Positions 32,959 to 44,322 of a stretch of 64,000 bases of DNA are shown piece after piece. This DNA is from Miscanthus floridulus (Eukaryota; Streptophyta; Magnoliopsida; Poales; Poaceae). Both the position numbers and the translations under genes were made by a program. A model generated the notes under the pieces. The model was not told where the DNA came from and searched no databases. It worked only from the letters and a program-made list of their open reading frames with translations. Every line of letters begins with the position of its first letter. Positions within the stretch are counted from its first letter, which is position 1. The stretch covers positions 122,351,259 through 122,415,258 of the forward strand of contig NC_089582.1 in NCBI RefSeq assembly GCF_019320115.1, read 5' to 3'.

Positions 32959-33457
32959 AGCGCACGACGGGTAGAAGGACACCGGATCTCGACAAGGATG
33001 GGGTGGATCTCGCTCAGGACGGCGTGGATCTGGCGTAGGAGAGAGCGGCGGCGGCGGTGCTATATGGCGTTTGCTGCGGCTAGGGTTTCGAAGGCGAGAG
33101 GAGCTGGTGTTGGTGAAAGGATAAGGGAGAGGGAGATGGTGTGTATTGTGGTGAAGGACGGCAGATCTGGACGAACGGCAGGGGAGGAGAGAACAGCGGC
33201 GGCGGAGGGAGACAGCGGCAGCGCGGGGGGAGAGCTAGGGGAGACAGCGGCCGAATGGATAGGGTTGGGGGGTGAGCGGCGTGGGGTTCAGAGGTATAGG
33301 GCGTCCAGTGTGCGCCCCGAGACAATTTTGGCTGGGCCCAAAATTTTTCCACCCCATAACTTTTGCAGCCCAAAATTTTTTCAGCCAGCCCGTTTAAATT
33401 CCAAATTCAAGATGTTAGAAAAACTTGTAATTTGGGCCTCATCTAAACAAGGTCATA

Positions 33458-33938
33458 GTTAATCCAAAGCGTTAAGGAACCAGGGGACGTGACCAACAAC
33501 AGGCGACAGGAGATGTGAAGCCATCTAATCGGTACTTGTTTAGGCACAAAGTAAAAAAAAAAAAGCAAAGTCTAAAGACAAAAAGGAAAAAAAATGTAGT
33601 CCTAGTATGATTCTTGTCTGCCGGACTCAAGTATGCCCGCCTCGAAGGCATGCATGCCCTCGGCTGTAACCAAGAATAAAGCAGGTCTCCCAGATTATTG
33701 TTAATTGCTCGCATCATCTCATTCTCATGTTCCTGCTATTATGCCTTCTCCATCGTGTTGATTATTGAAGCCGCATTACTCCTAATTTCCCCGTACTTTA
33801 AATAAGAGTTAGTGTTCCTTGCTTATCCCTGGCGATATTCCCCGTACATTCCATTTATCGATCATTTTAACTCAAAAAATTAAACTGATTGAAACGAAAG
33901 ATTAGTAATTCACTTATACTTCAACACCAGTGACCTCA
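33458..33938. other. intergenic, no gene seen
   Basis: Unique-looking AT-rich sequence between the Harbinger end and the next MITE. No supported feature. Confidence 0.4.
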
Positions 33939-34288
33939 GAGCAACTCTAACCAAGCCCTCAAATTTGACCCCCTATTCCTTCAAACGAGAACCTCACATT
34001 CATATTTCATCCCTTACTTCTCAGCGCACTCCAACCAATCTCCTAAATTTTTTCCTACTTTACACTGTATTGTCATGGACATATTTATCGGTGTCACTTG
34101 TTAGCTTTATGAAAAGAAAGAAAGGAGAAATAGAGGAAGGACGAGGGGCTCCTGGGGGTTCAAGAGAGAGAAATGAGAGTCCCTCTTTCATCGGGGGATG
34201 GATAGGGGGGCTCAGTTAGAGAGCTTTTCATGTGTTTGAGCTCTCAAAATCAGATGAGATCTCAAGAGGGGCTTGGTTGGAGTTGCTC
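33939..34288. mobile_element. 350-bp MITE with TCA target duplication
   Basis: The ends GAGCAACTCTAACCAAGCCC and (reverse complement of right) GAGCAACTCCAACCAAGCCC pair as inverted repeats with one difference. TCA is present on both sides (33936-33938, 34289-34291). A 3-bp duplication suggests the PIF/Harbinger group, although TCA is unusual for it. No coding capacity. Confidence 0.75.
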
Positions 34289-35514
34289 TCATCATCTCAT
34301 CTCATGCGTAGGGTCTCCAAATGTAGAAATAAGAGTTGGGTACAATTATTTTATTTTATTGGGCTCGCCAGGATTCCAAATAATTGAAACCCTAATACAA
34401 TATTGAGTTGAACGCTTCAACCCAAAAGCTTAATATGTTGCAGAAATATGGACACTTCACTTATACTTCAACACAAATATTTGACTTGCTTTTTTCTTAT
34501 ATAAAGTAAGTATTTGTTAAAAACAAGATAATTACATCAAGTTTGACAAGTTTTGTGATAACCACACAATCGACAAGTTTTACAGGTGCGCTAATGATAT
34601 TCAATTCAATTCAAAAAATATACTATTGCATGTAGGTGTTTGTTGCCAGCCGGGGTAGGGTGTGCGTGCGTATGTTCATAGGGGTGAGTGTGCGCTCGTA
34701 TATGTGAGCATATACGTCTGTGGGTTTCGCAAAAGAAAAATAATGAATATGGGGTTAGGTGTAAGATCTACAGATCGATGGTAACATAAGACAAGAACGA
34801 ACTTTCAGACTCTCGGGAGGAGATAATACCATACATCATGAATTTATAGATTTGTATTGCTTATGTCCATATGTAGGAACAGAGCTCGAGCAAATTTAAG
34901 AGAGTTATGCTGTGCATAGAGTTTTAATATGAGGATACGTATATGGTGAAAATTTAATTATAATTTTTTTTTTCATTTTGCTGTTGGTGTGCCCGCATCC
35001 ACAATTGCAGATATTATTTTTTATTATTAAAAATATATATAAATATAGATATAGACAGACGTAGATAGAGATAGTCATAGATAGAGATTTTAATCATACA
35101 ACAAAAAAGGCTAACAAATGGAAACTTGTGAAAAGAAATATAACTGAAAACTTCTTCCCTGTAAATAACTGCATGCTATACCAGTACTCTTCACCACTCC
35201 TGCTAGTAGCTTGATGAGGAGCGAACCATACGGTCCGTACCTAAGAATCCTATCACACCACCTTGTGTCCTTGAAAAAAAAAATTAGGTACGCAATACTA
35301 TATATTGTAGCTTGTATAGCGTCTATGAAGTTCTTGGATTTTTGCATTGGTTAGCGCGCACAATGCAAGGTACAAGGTACACAGTATACAGCATGAACGA
35401 GATGAGAGGAAAACCGGTATGTATACACGTACTGACACGGTTGTACATGCAAGTGCAGTGTACAGTAGTACGTAGAGATTAGAGAAGGGACGGGGACGAC
35501 GATGGAGTGATCAG
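34289..35514. other. intergenic AT-rich region with a possible SINE/LINE 3' end
   Basis: Mostly AT-rich. The stretch at about 34640-34735 (GGGGTAGGGTGTGCGTGCGT ... GTGAGCATATACGTCTG ... CGCAAAAG) resembles the 3' region of grass SINE/LINE elements ending in an A-rich tail. I cannot define its 5' end. No gene seen. Confidence 0.35.
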
Positions 35515-35877
35515 CTAGCTGTGCGGTATCGGCGCGGTTCCTCCGCGGCGGCGCGTGTCCGGCGGCGGATCCACGAACTCGTAGTCTTGTCCCGCCGCCG
35601 CCGCCGCCGCCGCAGCGCCGAGCAGGTCCCGCGCGGCTGCCGCGTCGCCGCCGGCGGCGGCGGCAAAGGCGCAATTCTCCTGCAGGGCGGGCGCGCTCAC
35701 CAGGGAATCCACGCGAAGCACCGGCGAGGACGGCGGCCGCGGTTGTGGTCGTCCATGCGCCGCGAGTCCGCCGCCGCCACAGCTGGCCGTGCACACGCCG
35801 ACCGCCAGAACCAGCGCCAGGCAGGCGCCCGACGTTGCTGCCGCCGCAAGCAGCAGCCGCGACGACGACGACCGCAT
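35515..35877 (-). CDS. putative secreted peptide precursor (120 aa)
   Basis: A single-exon frame starts at ATG 35877. The N-terminus MRSSSSRLLLAAAATSGA plus CLALVLAVGVC is a convincing signal peptide. The middle is alanine/proline-rich low complexity with no conserved fold. The last 23 residues (QDYEFVDPPPD, then TRRRGGTAPIPHS) look like a conserved peptide box: a DY pair (context for tyrosine sulfation), prolines, a triple arginine and a PIPHS end. This layout is typical of post-translationally processed plant signalling peptides (compare RGF/GLV with DY, IDA with PIP). I cannot place it in a named family. TATA-like sequence (TATATAAG, minus strand) occurs about 130 bp upstream at about 36010. 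Confidence 0.55.
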   Translation of the reverse strand: MRSSSSRLLLAAAATSGACLALVLAVGVCTASCGGGGLAAHGRPQPRPPSSPVLRVDSLVSAPALQENCAFAAAAGGDAAAARDLLGAAAAAAAAGQDYEFVDPPPDTRRRGGTAPIPHS

Positions 35878-36091
35878 GGGTGACGATGGTTAGCTATGTA
35901 ACTACACGGGCGGCTCGATCGTCATATAGGCTGCAGCATCCGGCCGGCAGGAGCTCCTCCCACGTACAGGAGCAAGCGATCAATGCTGGCAGTGGCAGCT
36001 GGCTGGCTGTACTTATATATATAATATAATATATATGCTATCTATCTATCTATACACACGCATGTATCATCTTGTCAGTGGTACGCCCGAT

Positions 36092-36219
36092 GGAGAGAGG
36101 GAGAGACTCAGAGAGTGATGAAGCGGGCGGCGACTGGGTTCGGTTGGCGTCACGGAAATGGGTGGCACATCTAATCAAACCCAGTCACCGCCCGCCTCAT
36201 CTCTCTCTGTCTCTCTATG
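36092..36219. repeat. long imperfect fold-back (about 48-bp arms)
   Basis: The arm at 36092-36144 and its inverted copy at 36173-36219 share GCGGGCGGxGACTGGGTT and flanking GAGAGA/GATGA stretches with a few mismatches and two small bulges. The loop is about 28 nt. It lies 215 bp upstream of the peptide gene, on the side of its promoter. It has the size and pairing of a plant microRNA precursor, but could equally be a tiny MITE. Both arms contain GA/CT repeats. Confidence 0.6.
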
Positions 36220-36229
36220 TCTGTATGGT

Positions 36230-37229
36230 TATCATAGTCCCCAAGGCCCAGACGTCACCGTACGTGTCCACTCTAGCTGACTTGGCCAGTCAATCAGGGA
36301 TGCGTACGACCCACGCGTATGGCTAGCTGCCATTTTTTTAATTTTCCATGGGTGATTAATATTAATTAATATATAATACCACTAGTGGAAAAAGGGCCTA
36401 CAGTCGTTTTGCGAGACAAGTCAATAATAATGATAGGTACACAGTACCGTTGACGATCTTTCGCTTCTTTGATTACTGGCGTCCGTGCGAAAGAAAAACC
36501 ACAGAGAGCACAAGCAGGAGGGCCTGTATGAGCAGTTTCATAGTGTTTTTTTTTTTGGGGGTCAGAGCCGGCAAAGCAGGAGGCCCTTGCATTCTTTTTG
36601 TCATACTAAATACTCTTTTCTCTTCGTTTCAAATTACAAGAGTTTTTAGCTTTGCTATATACAATGTTTTTACTATGTAACAAGAAGAGAGAGAGATAGA
36701 GATGTATTGGAAAAAAAAAAGAAATATACATTGGTAAGTGAGAATACCAATTAATTTTGGACAGGTGTAAAAAGCCAGAAAGTCAAGTATTATAGGACAG
36801 ATGGAGTGGTGTAAGATTTGAGATGGCCTAAGTTTTCACAAATAGTTAGTCAAAGCTTATGCATGTTAGTGCATAAATAGTTTTCTACAGATTAATTATT
36901 TGTATCTAATATATATTGGTCTTGCAATAATATATAATATATAATATATTGTTGGATAAATTAATTGTAAAGCATTCATTTTCAGTACGTCCAGAAAAAA
37001 CGAGAGAATATTTATTCCACAATTGCAGATTGGTGACAACTGCGTAAAGGTCCTAAGATTGAGTAAGCCTTTTGCTTGTGTGAGAACGAAGGTTTGTTGA
37101 TGTTGTACCAACTGAGAACTCACCAAAAGATCTCCTTTTTTTTAAAAAAAAAGAAACTCACCAGAAAATCCAACTAAAAGTGACACTTTCTAGAATGGGA
37201 CGAAAATATAGACATCCTGAGGTACTAAG
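36230..37229. other. intergenic; possible CACTA-type end fragment
   Basis: CACTAGTGGAAAAAGGGCC at about 36380 matches the terminal words of grass CACTA-derived elements, but no partner end was found. The rest is AT-rich with no coding signal. Confidence 0.35.
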
Positions 37230-38508
37230 ATGTAAAACGACCGAAGGAGTGGACCGCCCCAGTCCCCCGTCCTCGTCGATACGTTCCCGGGGAGTCGGAG
37301 CCTCCGAGGCGCCGCGCTCGTCACGCCGCCGGCTCCGACGAGGTACACTCACCTACCAATCCCGCCTCTCTCTCCCCCATCTCTCTAGCCTCTCCCCGCT
37401 CCATTCATGCCTCGCGGTCCCTGCTCCTGGCCTGCTTCCTAGATTGGCAGGTCCGCTGATCCCATCCGCCCCTCGTCAGCTACGCGGGCTGCAGTTTCGA
37501 TTTCGTTTCTCTCTCTCTGGTATGGGATTGCTGTGGTTGTTGGATTATTTTTGCGAGTATATGGTTAGCTTAGGCGAGATTGGTTCTAGATTTGGTAATG
37601 GGAGCCCGCGGTGCAATTTATTCCCCGATTCGGTGATTCAGGTTTCTCTTTTGTCATTTCCCCTCCCTTGTGACTTGTGAGGGGACGCCATGTTTGACTA
37701 GTACTTTGTTCTAAGGTGCCACCATGCTTTATTTTGATGTTCCGAATGTTTAGGATATGCGAAATTTAATTTGGTCCACTTCGTTATCCTGTTTTTGTGA
37801 ATCACTCTTCTCTTTAGGAGACAAATCTGAACTTAGCGTGGCAATCTTCTTTTCCGTTGGACTGTGCAAAGAATGCCGCCGGCGACTTTGCACACCTGAA
37901 TGGAAAATCTTAGTTACTCTATCCGTTCCAAATTCTAATTCGTTCTGAATTTTAACAGATACATAGTAAAAGCTATGTATAACGAATATCTATTGCTATT
38001 GTATTAAAAAAGCCAGAACGACTTATAATTTGTAACGGTGGAGTAAGCACTAAGCAGTAAGCTAAGTATGTGGCTGTTACAAACTTACAATTTCGATGCG
38101 CATGCGCATGGTTGTTTCCCTCGTGTGCCAAATTCAGTTATTTTCCCCAAACCGAGTAGTTATATATGAGTGAATACAGAGGGTTAATTGATGGTGTTGT
38201 ACAGGTCTTTTTTTACTGTTGATATGTATAGTATCCAGAGTGCTAGGTTAATGTGCAATCAGGATCCCTGTTGCTATGAATATCAGATGCTATTGATCAG
38301 TAAAAGATCGTCATTCATTCTGTTTAGACTATGGTGCCAGTTATTTACCATTGAACAGGAAAACTGTGGTCTTAGACTCTTAGTTATTTTAGCAAAGCTT
38401 AGTCCATATCCACCATCCACACATCTGACTTGATATAGTGCCCTGGTGCATGACAATGATAATAGGATCAATTAATCTGTTTTCTTCATTTCTGCTTGCT
38501 TATTTCAG
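37230..38508 (+). other. 5' UTR exon and leader intron of the transporter gene
   Basis: A GC-rich leader ends at 37342 with GACGAG|GTACAC. The next acceptor, TTATTTCAG at 38508, is directly before the start codon, implying a 1.17-kb intron in the 5' UTR. The frame at 37180-37680 has no matching protein character and is treated as non-coding. Transcription start is not determined. Confidence 0.5.
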
Positions 38509-41317
38509 ATGGAGGATGGCATATCTACTTATACTGTGGATGAGGCACTTGTGTCCATGGGGTTTGGGAAATTCCACGCATTCGTGCTTGCATACTCTGG
38601 AATGGCTAAAATCTCTGAAGCAATGGAGATGATGCTTTTGTCATTTGTTGGGCAATCAGTTCAAGCTGAGTGGGAGCTTTCTGCACAGGAAGAAAGTCTC
38701 ATAACAAGTGTTGTCTTCGTGGGGATGCTTGTAGGAGCATATGCTTGGGGCATAGTTTCAGATAACTATGGAAGAAGGCAGGTTCTTCCTCACTTGTTCC
38801 ATTGGCTATTGGAACTTGATTATGAGTGTTCTAACCTTTAACAAAATGCAATCTTTTTTGAAACATTATGGAGTGTTGCACACTGTTCCATGTCTGTAGG
38901 AACCTTAAACTAGGCACTTTACTGTTCCATGGTTAGGTTTTTGGGTTCAGCTCTAATGCTTGAATGTCCTGTTTGTTTCCCATCTCTGCATGTTATGTAG
39001 TGATAGTTTCCCATTTTCCAACATGTAACTATTTTTTGCTCATTCTAGACCCTTCATACTTCTCTACAGGGTTGGGTTCAACTTCACAGCCATTGTTACT
39101 GGAGGAGCTGGTCTTCTTAGCGCTTTCGCACCAAATTACTTATCTTTGATTGTACTGAGATTTATGGTTGGTGTTGGACTGGGTGGTGGGCCGGTTCTAG
39201 GTTCTTGGTTCCTAGAGTTCATCCCTGCTCCTAACCGAGGAACTTGGATGGTCATGTTCTCAGCATTTTGGACTGTTGGCACAATAATGGAAGCTTCTCT
39301 TGCTTGGGTAAGTCCATTTCTTTAGGAAAAAAATAATGTCAATGTTTGCCTTACATACAGTACTAGCTGTTTGAGAGATATTTTTAGTTATCAACGTAAA
39401 CTAAAATCAGATTGTTATAAAATGCTGGGGTTATCTGTATGATGCTACAGTACATCCTACAATGGATGTTACATTCTAGTTACCAATAGTGGATGTTGTG
39501 GTGGATCTTTGACGGCTCAGTGCAGATCAGTGGGTAATACTCGGCTTAGATAGGCTTGGTGATGTACCTCGCCCTAGGGCAGTTGCGGCCATGGTGCCGC
39601 AGCGACGTAGCTGCCGGTGTCGTAGCAGTGCAGGCGTGGTGCAGTGACGGCGACCGACGGCGATGTGAGGTGCTGCGGTCCGGTGGTGGCACTTCTTGAG
39701 CACTCCCTTGATCGGTGGCAGTCTTGCCGAGCTACCAGCTAAGGCTTGCAAGTGTGCTAGTCCATGTGTGTCAGCTACATGTCACAGCTCTCCATGCAGA
39801 TGTTCTTCTGTTGTCGTTATTACCGTACTTGTAAGTCTAAGATTAGGATATACCATTGAATCCTAAGGAACAGCGAAGCTTCTTCTGTGTTTTTATAATT
39901 TGAGCAAGTTTAGCCAGCACATGCATGGGTCTTCCTGTGCAATCAATTGGGTCTATTTGCTATGGTATTTTGCTCGTACATAGTTTTGATGGTGTGATTA
40001 TTGACGACCATGGTAGTATATATATTGTATATAATATATAATGGATGAATGACACCATGTTGGTGTAAGTGGTCAAATGGCATGTGTGGTAATTCTAATC
40101 TGTGACTATTGCTATTTCCAAAATCTCCATGCAATTTTGTTTACTTATCTGCTCAATTTGCAGGCCGTTATGCCAGCTTTTGGCTGGAGGTGGCTGCTGG
40201 CACTCTCATCATTGCCATCGTTTGCTCTACTACTCTTCTACCCAGTGACACTTGAGTCACCAAGATACCTATGCATGAAGGGTAAAATAGCTGAAGCAGT
40301 TCATGTTTTGGAAACAATGGCACGAGTGAATTGTGTTTCTCTCCCCTCTGGTCGACTTGTCTCTGGCATTCGGACAGAACTTCATGATATCGGGGATTCC
40401 TCAGAAACAGCACAATTGATGACATCTAAGAAAAATAATACCACTGATCATGCTAGCAAATCTGAGATTGGAGGCCTCAACGCCATATTAAAGCTTCTAT
40501 CTCCGAACTTAATCAGATCGACTCTTCTACTTTGGACCGTCTTTCTTGGTCATGCCTTTTTGTACTATGGTCTTGTTCTGCTAACATCAGAATTGAATCA
40601 TGGAAATAGGATCTGTGGATCAGAAGAGGGAGCAGAAGTGACAACAACAGCCCACATACATGATGAAAATCTCTACAGAAATGTATTCATAACCAGCTTT
40701 GGAGGTACGTGTGTTCTTGCCCTCTGGTCAACCAAACATTTTCACAAACCATGTCTTGGGAATTCTTGATATTTGGGGCAACAATGATGCAGAGGTTCCT
40801 GGCCTTCTCCTGTCGGCTGCCATTGTCGACAAGATCGGGCGCAAGCTCTCAATGTCTTCCATGCTTTACATCAGTTGCCTGTGCATATCTCCGCTTATGT
40901 TCGCCCAGACAGAATCTCTGACAACCGTGTTTTTATTCGGTGCCCGGGTTTGCATCTCAGCAAGCTTCACTGTTCTTCATATCTACGCCCCTGAGGTTTG
41001 GTCCCTGCAATAGCCTGTGCTTCTTTACCACATAAACCTTGTATGAAACCTCTGAACATCGTTGCCTCTTTATGCCGTGTTCCTTGCAGATATACCCAAC
41101 TGCTGTTAGGGCCACGGGTGTCGGGTTTGCAAGCTCAATTGCTCGGTTTGGTGGAATCCTGTGCCCTCTTGTGGCCGTCGGTCTGGTGCACGCATGCCAC
41201 CAGATGGCAGCTATCTTGATATTCATCACGGTGATGCTGGCTTCAGCCATCGCCGTGTCATACTTCCCCCTGGAAACAAGCGGCCGAAAGCTGAGTGACC
41301 ACGTCGCCGCCGCATGA
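38509..41317 (+). CDS. major facilitator transporter, NIAP / organic cation transporter 7 type
   Basis: Join 38509-38777, 39070-39307, 40164-40704, 40793-40995, 41090-41317: 492 aa. The sequence closely follows the plant NIAP/OCT7 family (SV2-related): [66 protein letters not shown] (loop 2-3 motif), [33 protein letters not shown]. Twelve membrane spans are expected at the usual spacing. The Arabidopsis relative moves nicotinate or related compounds across the plasma membrane; substrate here is inferred only. The first coding intron uses a GC donor (GAAG|GCAGGT), which gives the conserved GRR-x-GF join; the nearby GT would shift the frame. In the usual TSE-type loop, residues around [14 protein letters not shown] are variable. 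Confidence 0.9.
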
Positions 41318-42145
41318 GAGCTAATTAAAGAGTTCCTTTTTTTTTCTGACTTCGGAGGGATACATTACACCATACAGAATCAAGTCCAAGGGGCCGTTCG
41401 TTGTTTTGTTCAGTTGTTGTTAGAGGATACAGTGGGAAAGAAAGTGCAAAGGAGGCACGAGATTGTTACATTACTATACTATACTAGTATAATGCTCGTG
41501 CTAACGCAACGGATTTATCTTGGAGACGCACATGAAAACAACCAATGTTTTTTTTCCATAGTTCACGATGAGCCACATCGACACCCCACCATGATGATCC
41601 ACACCTGCAACGTGCTGGGCGCAAGAAGCGGCACGCGTACCTCTCGCCGAGATGGAGCCGTGGGCCAAGGTGTCTGGGTTCGAAAAGGTGGACGTCGCGG
41701 CTAGGGACGCGAGGTTGAGGAGGTCGGCGATCTGTTCTGCGTCGTAGCTGGGAGCGGTCGCGTCGCTTCTCGCCCGGGGGTGCCGCGGCCTCGATGGGGC
41801 GTCGATGCGGCTCTTGCCAAAAACCATATGCAGGATAGGAGGCATTGGTGGTACTCATGTGGTGACTTCAAAGCCATAGAAGCTGCCGACTGGGTCTCTA
41901 AATGCACGTGTCTACAAACCATCATCTGTAACCCCTGAAACAAAAACTCCCACATCAGTACGTTTCGAGCAAACTCCCACAGATGAGCAACTTGCCTAGA
42001 TCTCCACCTTTGTGGAACTAAATGAGCTAGCAAAATTTGATGCTGGAAAACAATCATCACCAACCCTTAACCAGCACTTCGTGCTCATGTCGAAAAAATA
42101 AAGCATGGTTGCTATGAAGGACGACTAAGGGAAAACAACATCTTG
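41318..42145. other. transporter 3' flank and repeat-like sequence, no gene supported
   Basis: The text at 41480-41520 (ACTAGTATAATGCTCGTGCT, then AACGCAACGG) resembles the 5' region of grass Helitrons, and a related copy (CCCCGTGCTAACGCTACGGGG) occurs inside each unit of the duplication that follows. A minus-strand frame at 41701-42063 has no recognisable homologue. Confidence 0.35.
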
Positions 42146-44322
42146 AGAATTTAGCAGATATTACCTTTACTGCACCTGTCGACAAGGCAAAGATAACTAC
42201 TAAGCGCCAACCATTTCAGCAAACACCTTATGCAGCAAAGTTCAGAATAGCCATCTCAGGTTGTAAGTGAGAACTAAAGACCGGATGAACAAATAATTAT
42301 CAGCATGATTGGCCGATGACTCATCTGGAGATGCAACCAAAGAAAAAGAAGCCAATGAGGCATATGAAGCCAATGACTTCTTCTCGGCTTTGGCCACGCC
42401 ATCAGCATCTTTGGAAATACAGGTTGGATAATCTGCAATTTGATTAGTATTTCAGTTTATGCCGATGGATGGAAATCAATTCAGAAATCACTGGCCAACA
42501 AAAAAAATGATTGATCAACTAACTAAATAGTATATTCCCCGTGCTAATGCTATGGGGCATAGAACAAAAAAAGCCATATTCGACAAGCATCCCAGAAATC
42601 AACAGCAGCTTGTACATTTACTGAAGATTTTTTTTTCAAAAAAAGGACAGTAGGTGCGATAATTCTTGATAAAAAGGGACAGGAGCTGCCATGCTGGTTA
42701 CATTGCTTCATTGATGTAAAAATTACGCTTCAACTAATATCAGTAGATATTTATAAAACTTCTATGTTTGTGTACAAGACAATTATGGCTTGATAGTCAA
42801 GATATTAACAACTGCAAACAACAAAGAAAATCAGTAGACTAAGGAAAATCTATGTTGAAGTGTCAAACGAAATAATTTCAATCTTACAATTTGATTATGA
42901 TTTAGTGTGGAGGGTAAAGCAACACAGACCTTTGTGCCAAATGCATTCAGCATGTTGCCACACTCCTTTTCCATCTGTGAGCGTGCCTTTGCAAAGTATG
43001 TAGCAGCTTCGGATAAAGTATCACCACTTGTACATGTGCTTTTAACACCATATTTCTGGCTATCATCAGACAATTTATTCCCTAATACACATTGCACAGC
43101 TTATCAGTTAAGATCAGCTTTACTCAGATATAACAATAAAAATGGCAAGTACTGTTTAAAAACTTCCGTAAATGATAGATAGTATGAATGAACTACCTAT
43201 TTCGACTTGTTTGGATCCTGTGACTGCATAGCTGTCCACACCCTGAACAATGTCCCTTTGTAAATGCTAGCAAGGATGCCAATGTTTAATCAGATTAAAA
43301 GGAAGGTAAATAGAGAAAAGGAGACAAGAAATATGCCTTCTTCATACTTTAGCAGCACGAGTCGATAAGTAAAGCTTTTCCATTCTCTGATGCAGTTTAT
43401 TCTCTGACTCATCTAATAGCCAAACGTGCCGGCGTGTGCGGCCACCGCCGTGGCCGCGGTGGTGTTCGTCGCGCATGCGGTGGTGGGTGTCGGGGCTGCG
43501 GCAGCCGCCGAGGACGCCGGCCCGGCCACCCTGGGAACCTGCGGCGGTTGGGTGTAGGCGGTCAGGACGGCCTTGGGGAAGCGCCGGCGGGGCGGCGGCC
43601 GGGAAACCCTAGCCGCGTCCGTCGCGCCACCGAGTCCACCGTGCCGCCCCGTCCGCCTCATCCACCTCGTCCGCCATAGTAGGCCTTGGTACGGGCGAGA
43701 GGAGGGGTAGATCAAAGCGTCGGGAACCTGCATGCGCACGGGAGTGGGGGATCTGTGTGGCCTAGCCGCCGCCGCCGTCTCCCAACCCCGCCTCCGGCGC
43801 CGGCGGCTCCGCCCGGCCGCGCCGTGCGCCGCTGCCTCTTGCCTGTGGTGTGGGGGCACGCCGCCGCCGATTTAGGCACTGTGCCATCACGACCGGGAGG
43901 GCGAGGGCGCCACCGTCGCGGCCGAGAGGGGTGAAGACGTGCTCCATGCTGGATCGAGCCGCTCCATGCCACTGCCGGCCCCCCACGCAACCCTAGCCTC
44001 GTGGCCGGCGCCCGGTGGCCTGATGGCGTGGGGAGAGGAAGAGGAGTGGCGGCGGGAGGAGTCGCGGGATCGAAGAAGAGTCACGGGTGCGCATGCGCGT
44101 GGGAGGTCCGCGGGAGGGCGGACACACTAAACGTGAGCCGTTGGATTTGGATGAGTAACGAGAGAGAATGACTAAGAGATAATCTGGTGCATCCGTTTTG
44201 ATGGTGTTATATTTTCTGGGTGCATTCATGGATGTGGATGTAGCATAGGTCATGACTGTAGAGTAGGCATTTGTTGTGTGGCTGTAGATTTATTCTAACT
44301 GGTGTATTATAGGGTAGGGTAG
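42146..44322. repeat. 2.18-kb tandem duplication, unit 1
   Basis: It begins AGAATTTAGCAGATATTACC and ends GGTGTATTATAGGGTAGGG plus TAG, where unit 2 begins with the same AGAATTTAGC. The two units can be aligned from end to end with scattered substitutions and small indels. The unit combines BAR-gene exons, a GC-rich block (43425-44080) and a unique tail. Confidence 0.95.
42930..43413 (-). pseudogene. SH3P2-like BAR-domain gene fragment (unit 1)
   Basis: Three consecutive exons with introns still present: 43349-about 43413 (DESENKLHQRMEKLYLSTRAA), 43197-43266 (HLQRDIVQGVDSYAVTGSKQ), 42930-43081 (NKLSDDSQKYGVKSTCTSGD, then TLSEAATYFAKARSQMEKEC). These match the BAR region of plant SH3 domain-containing proteins that act in clathrin/autophagy membrane traffic. 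The exons upstream, the remaining BAR exons and the SH3 domain are absent, so it is a captured or truncated fragment, not a working gene. Retained introns mean it came from DNA, not by retroposition. Confidence 0.75.

Larger units (their letters stand above)
23597..33454 (-). mobile_element. PIF/Harbinger transposon with a nested mariner element
   Basis: Left end GGCCTGGTTTAGAT and right end (reverse complement) GACCTTGTTTAGAT form inverted repeats; matching CAAGTTTTT and CCCAAAT blocks follow inside both. ATA is present immediately outside both ends (23594-23596, 33455-33457), the 3-bp duplication size of this superfamily. Minus-strand genes are a SANT/Myb-like ORF1 (about 31081-32958) and a DDE transposase (29531-30772). 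About 4.3 kb remain when the mariner insertion at 23787-29330 is subtracted. Four in-frame TAG codons indicate the element is dead. Confidence 0.8.

Noticed and set aside
37180..37680. 166-codon frame upstream of the transporter
   Set aside because: It spans a likely UTR exon and intron border (37342), and the product has no protein-family character.
43434..44253. Long GC-rich frames in unit 1 and their copies in unit 2 (45588-46432)
   Set aside because: Frames occur on both strands, differ in extent between the two units, and have no recognisable domain.
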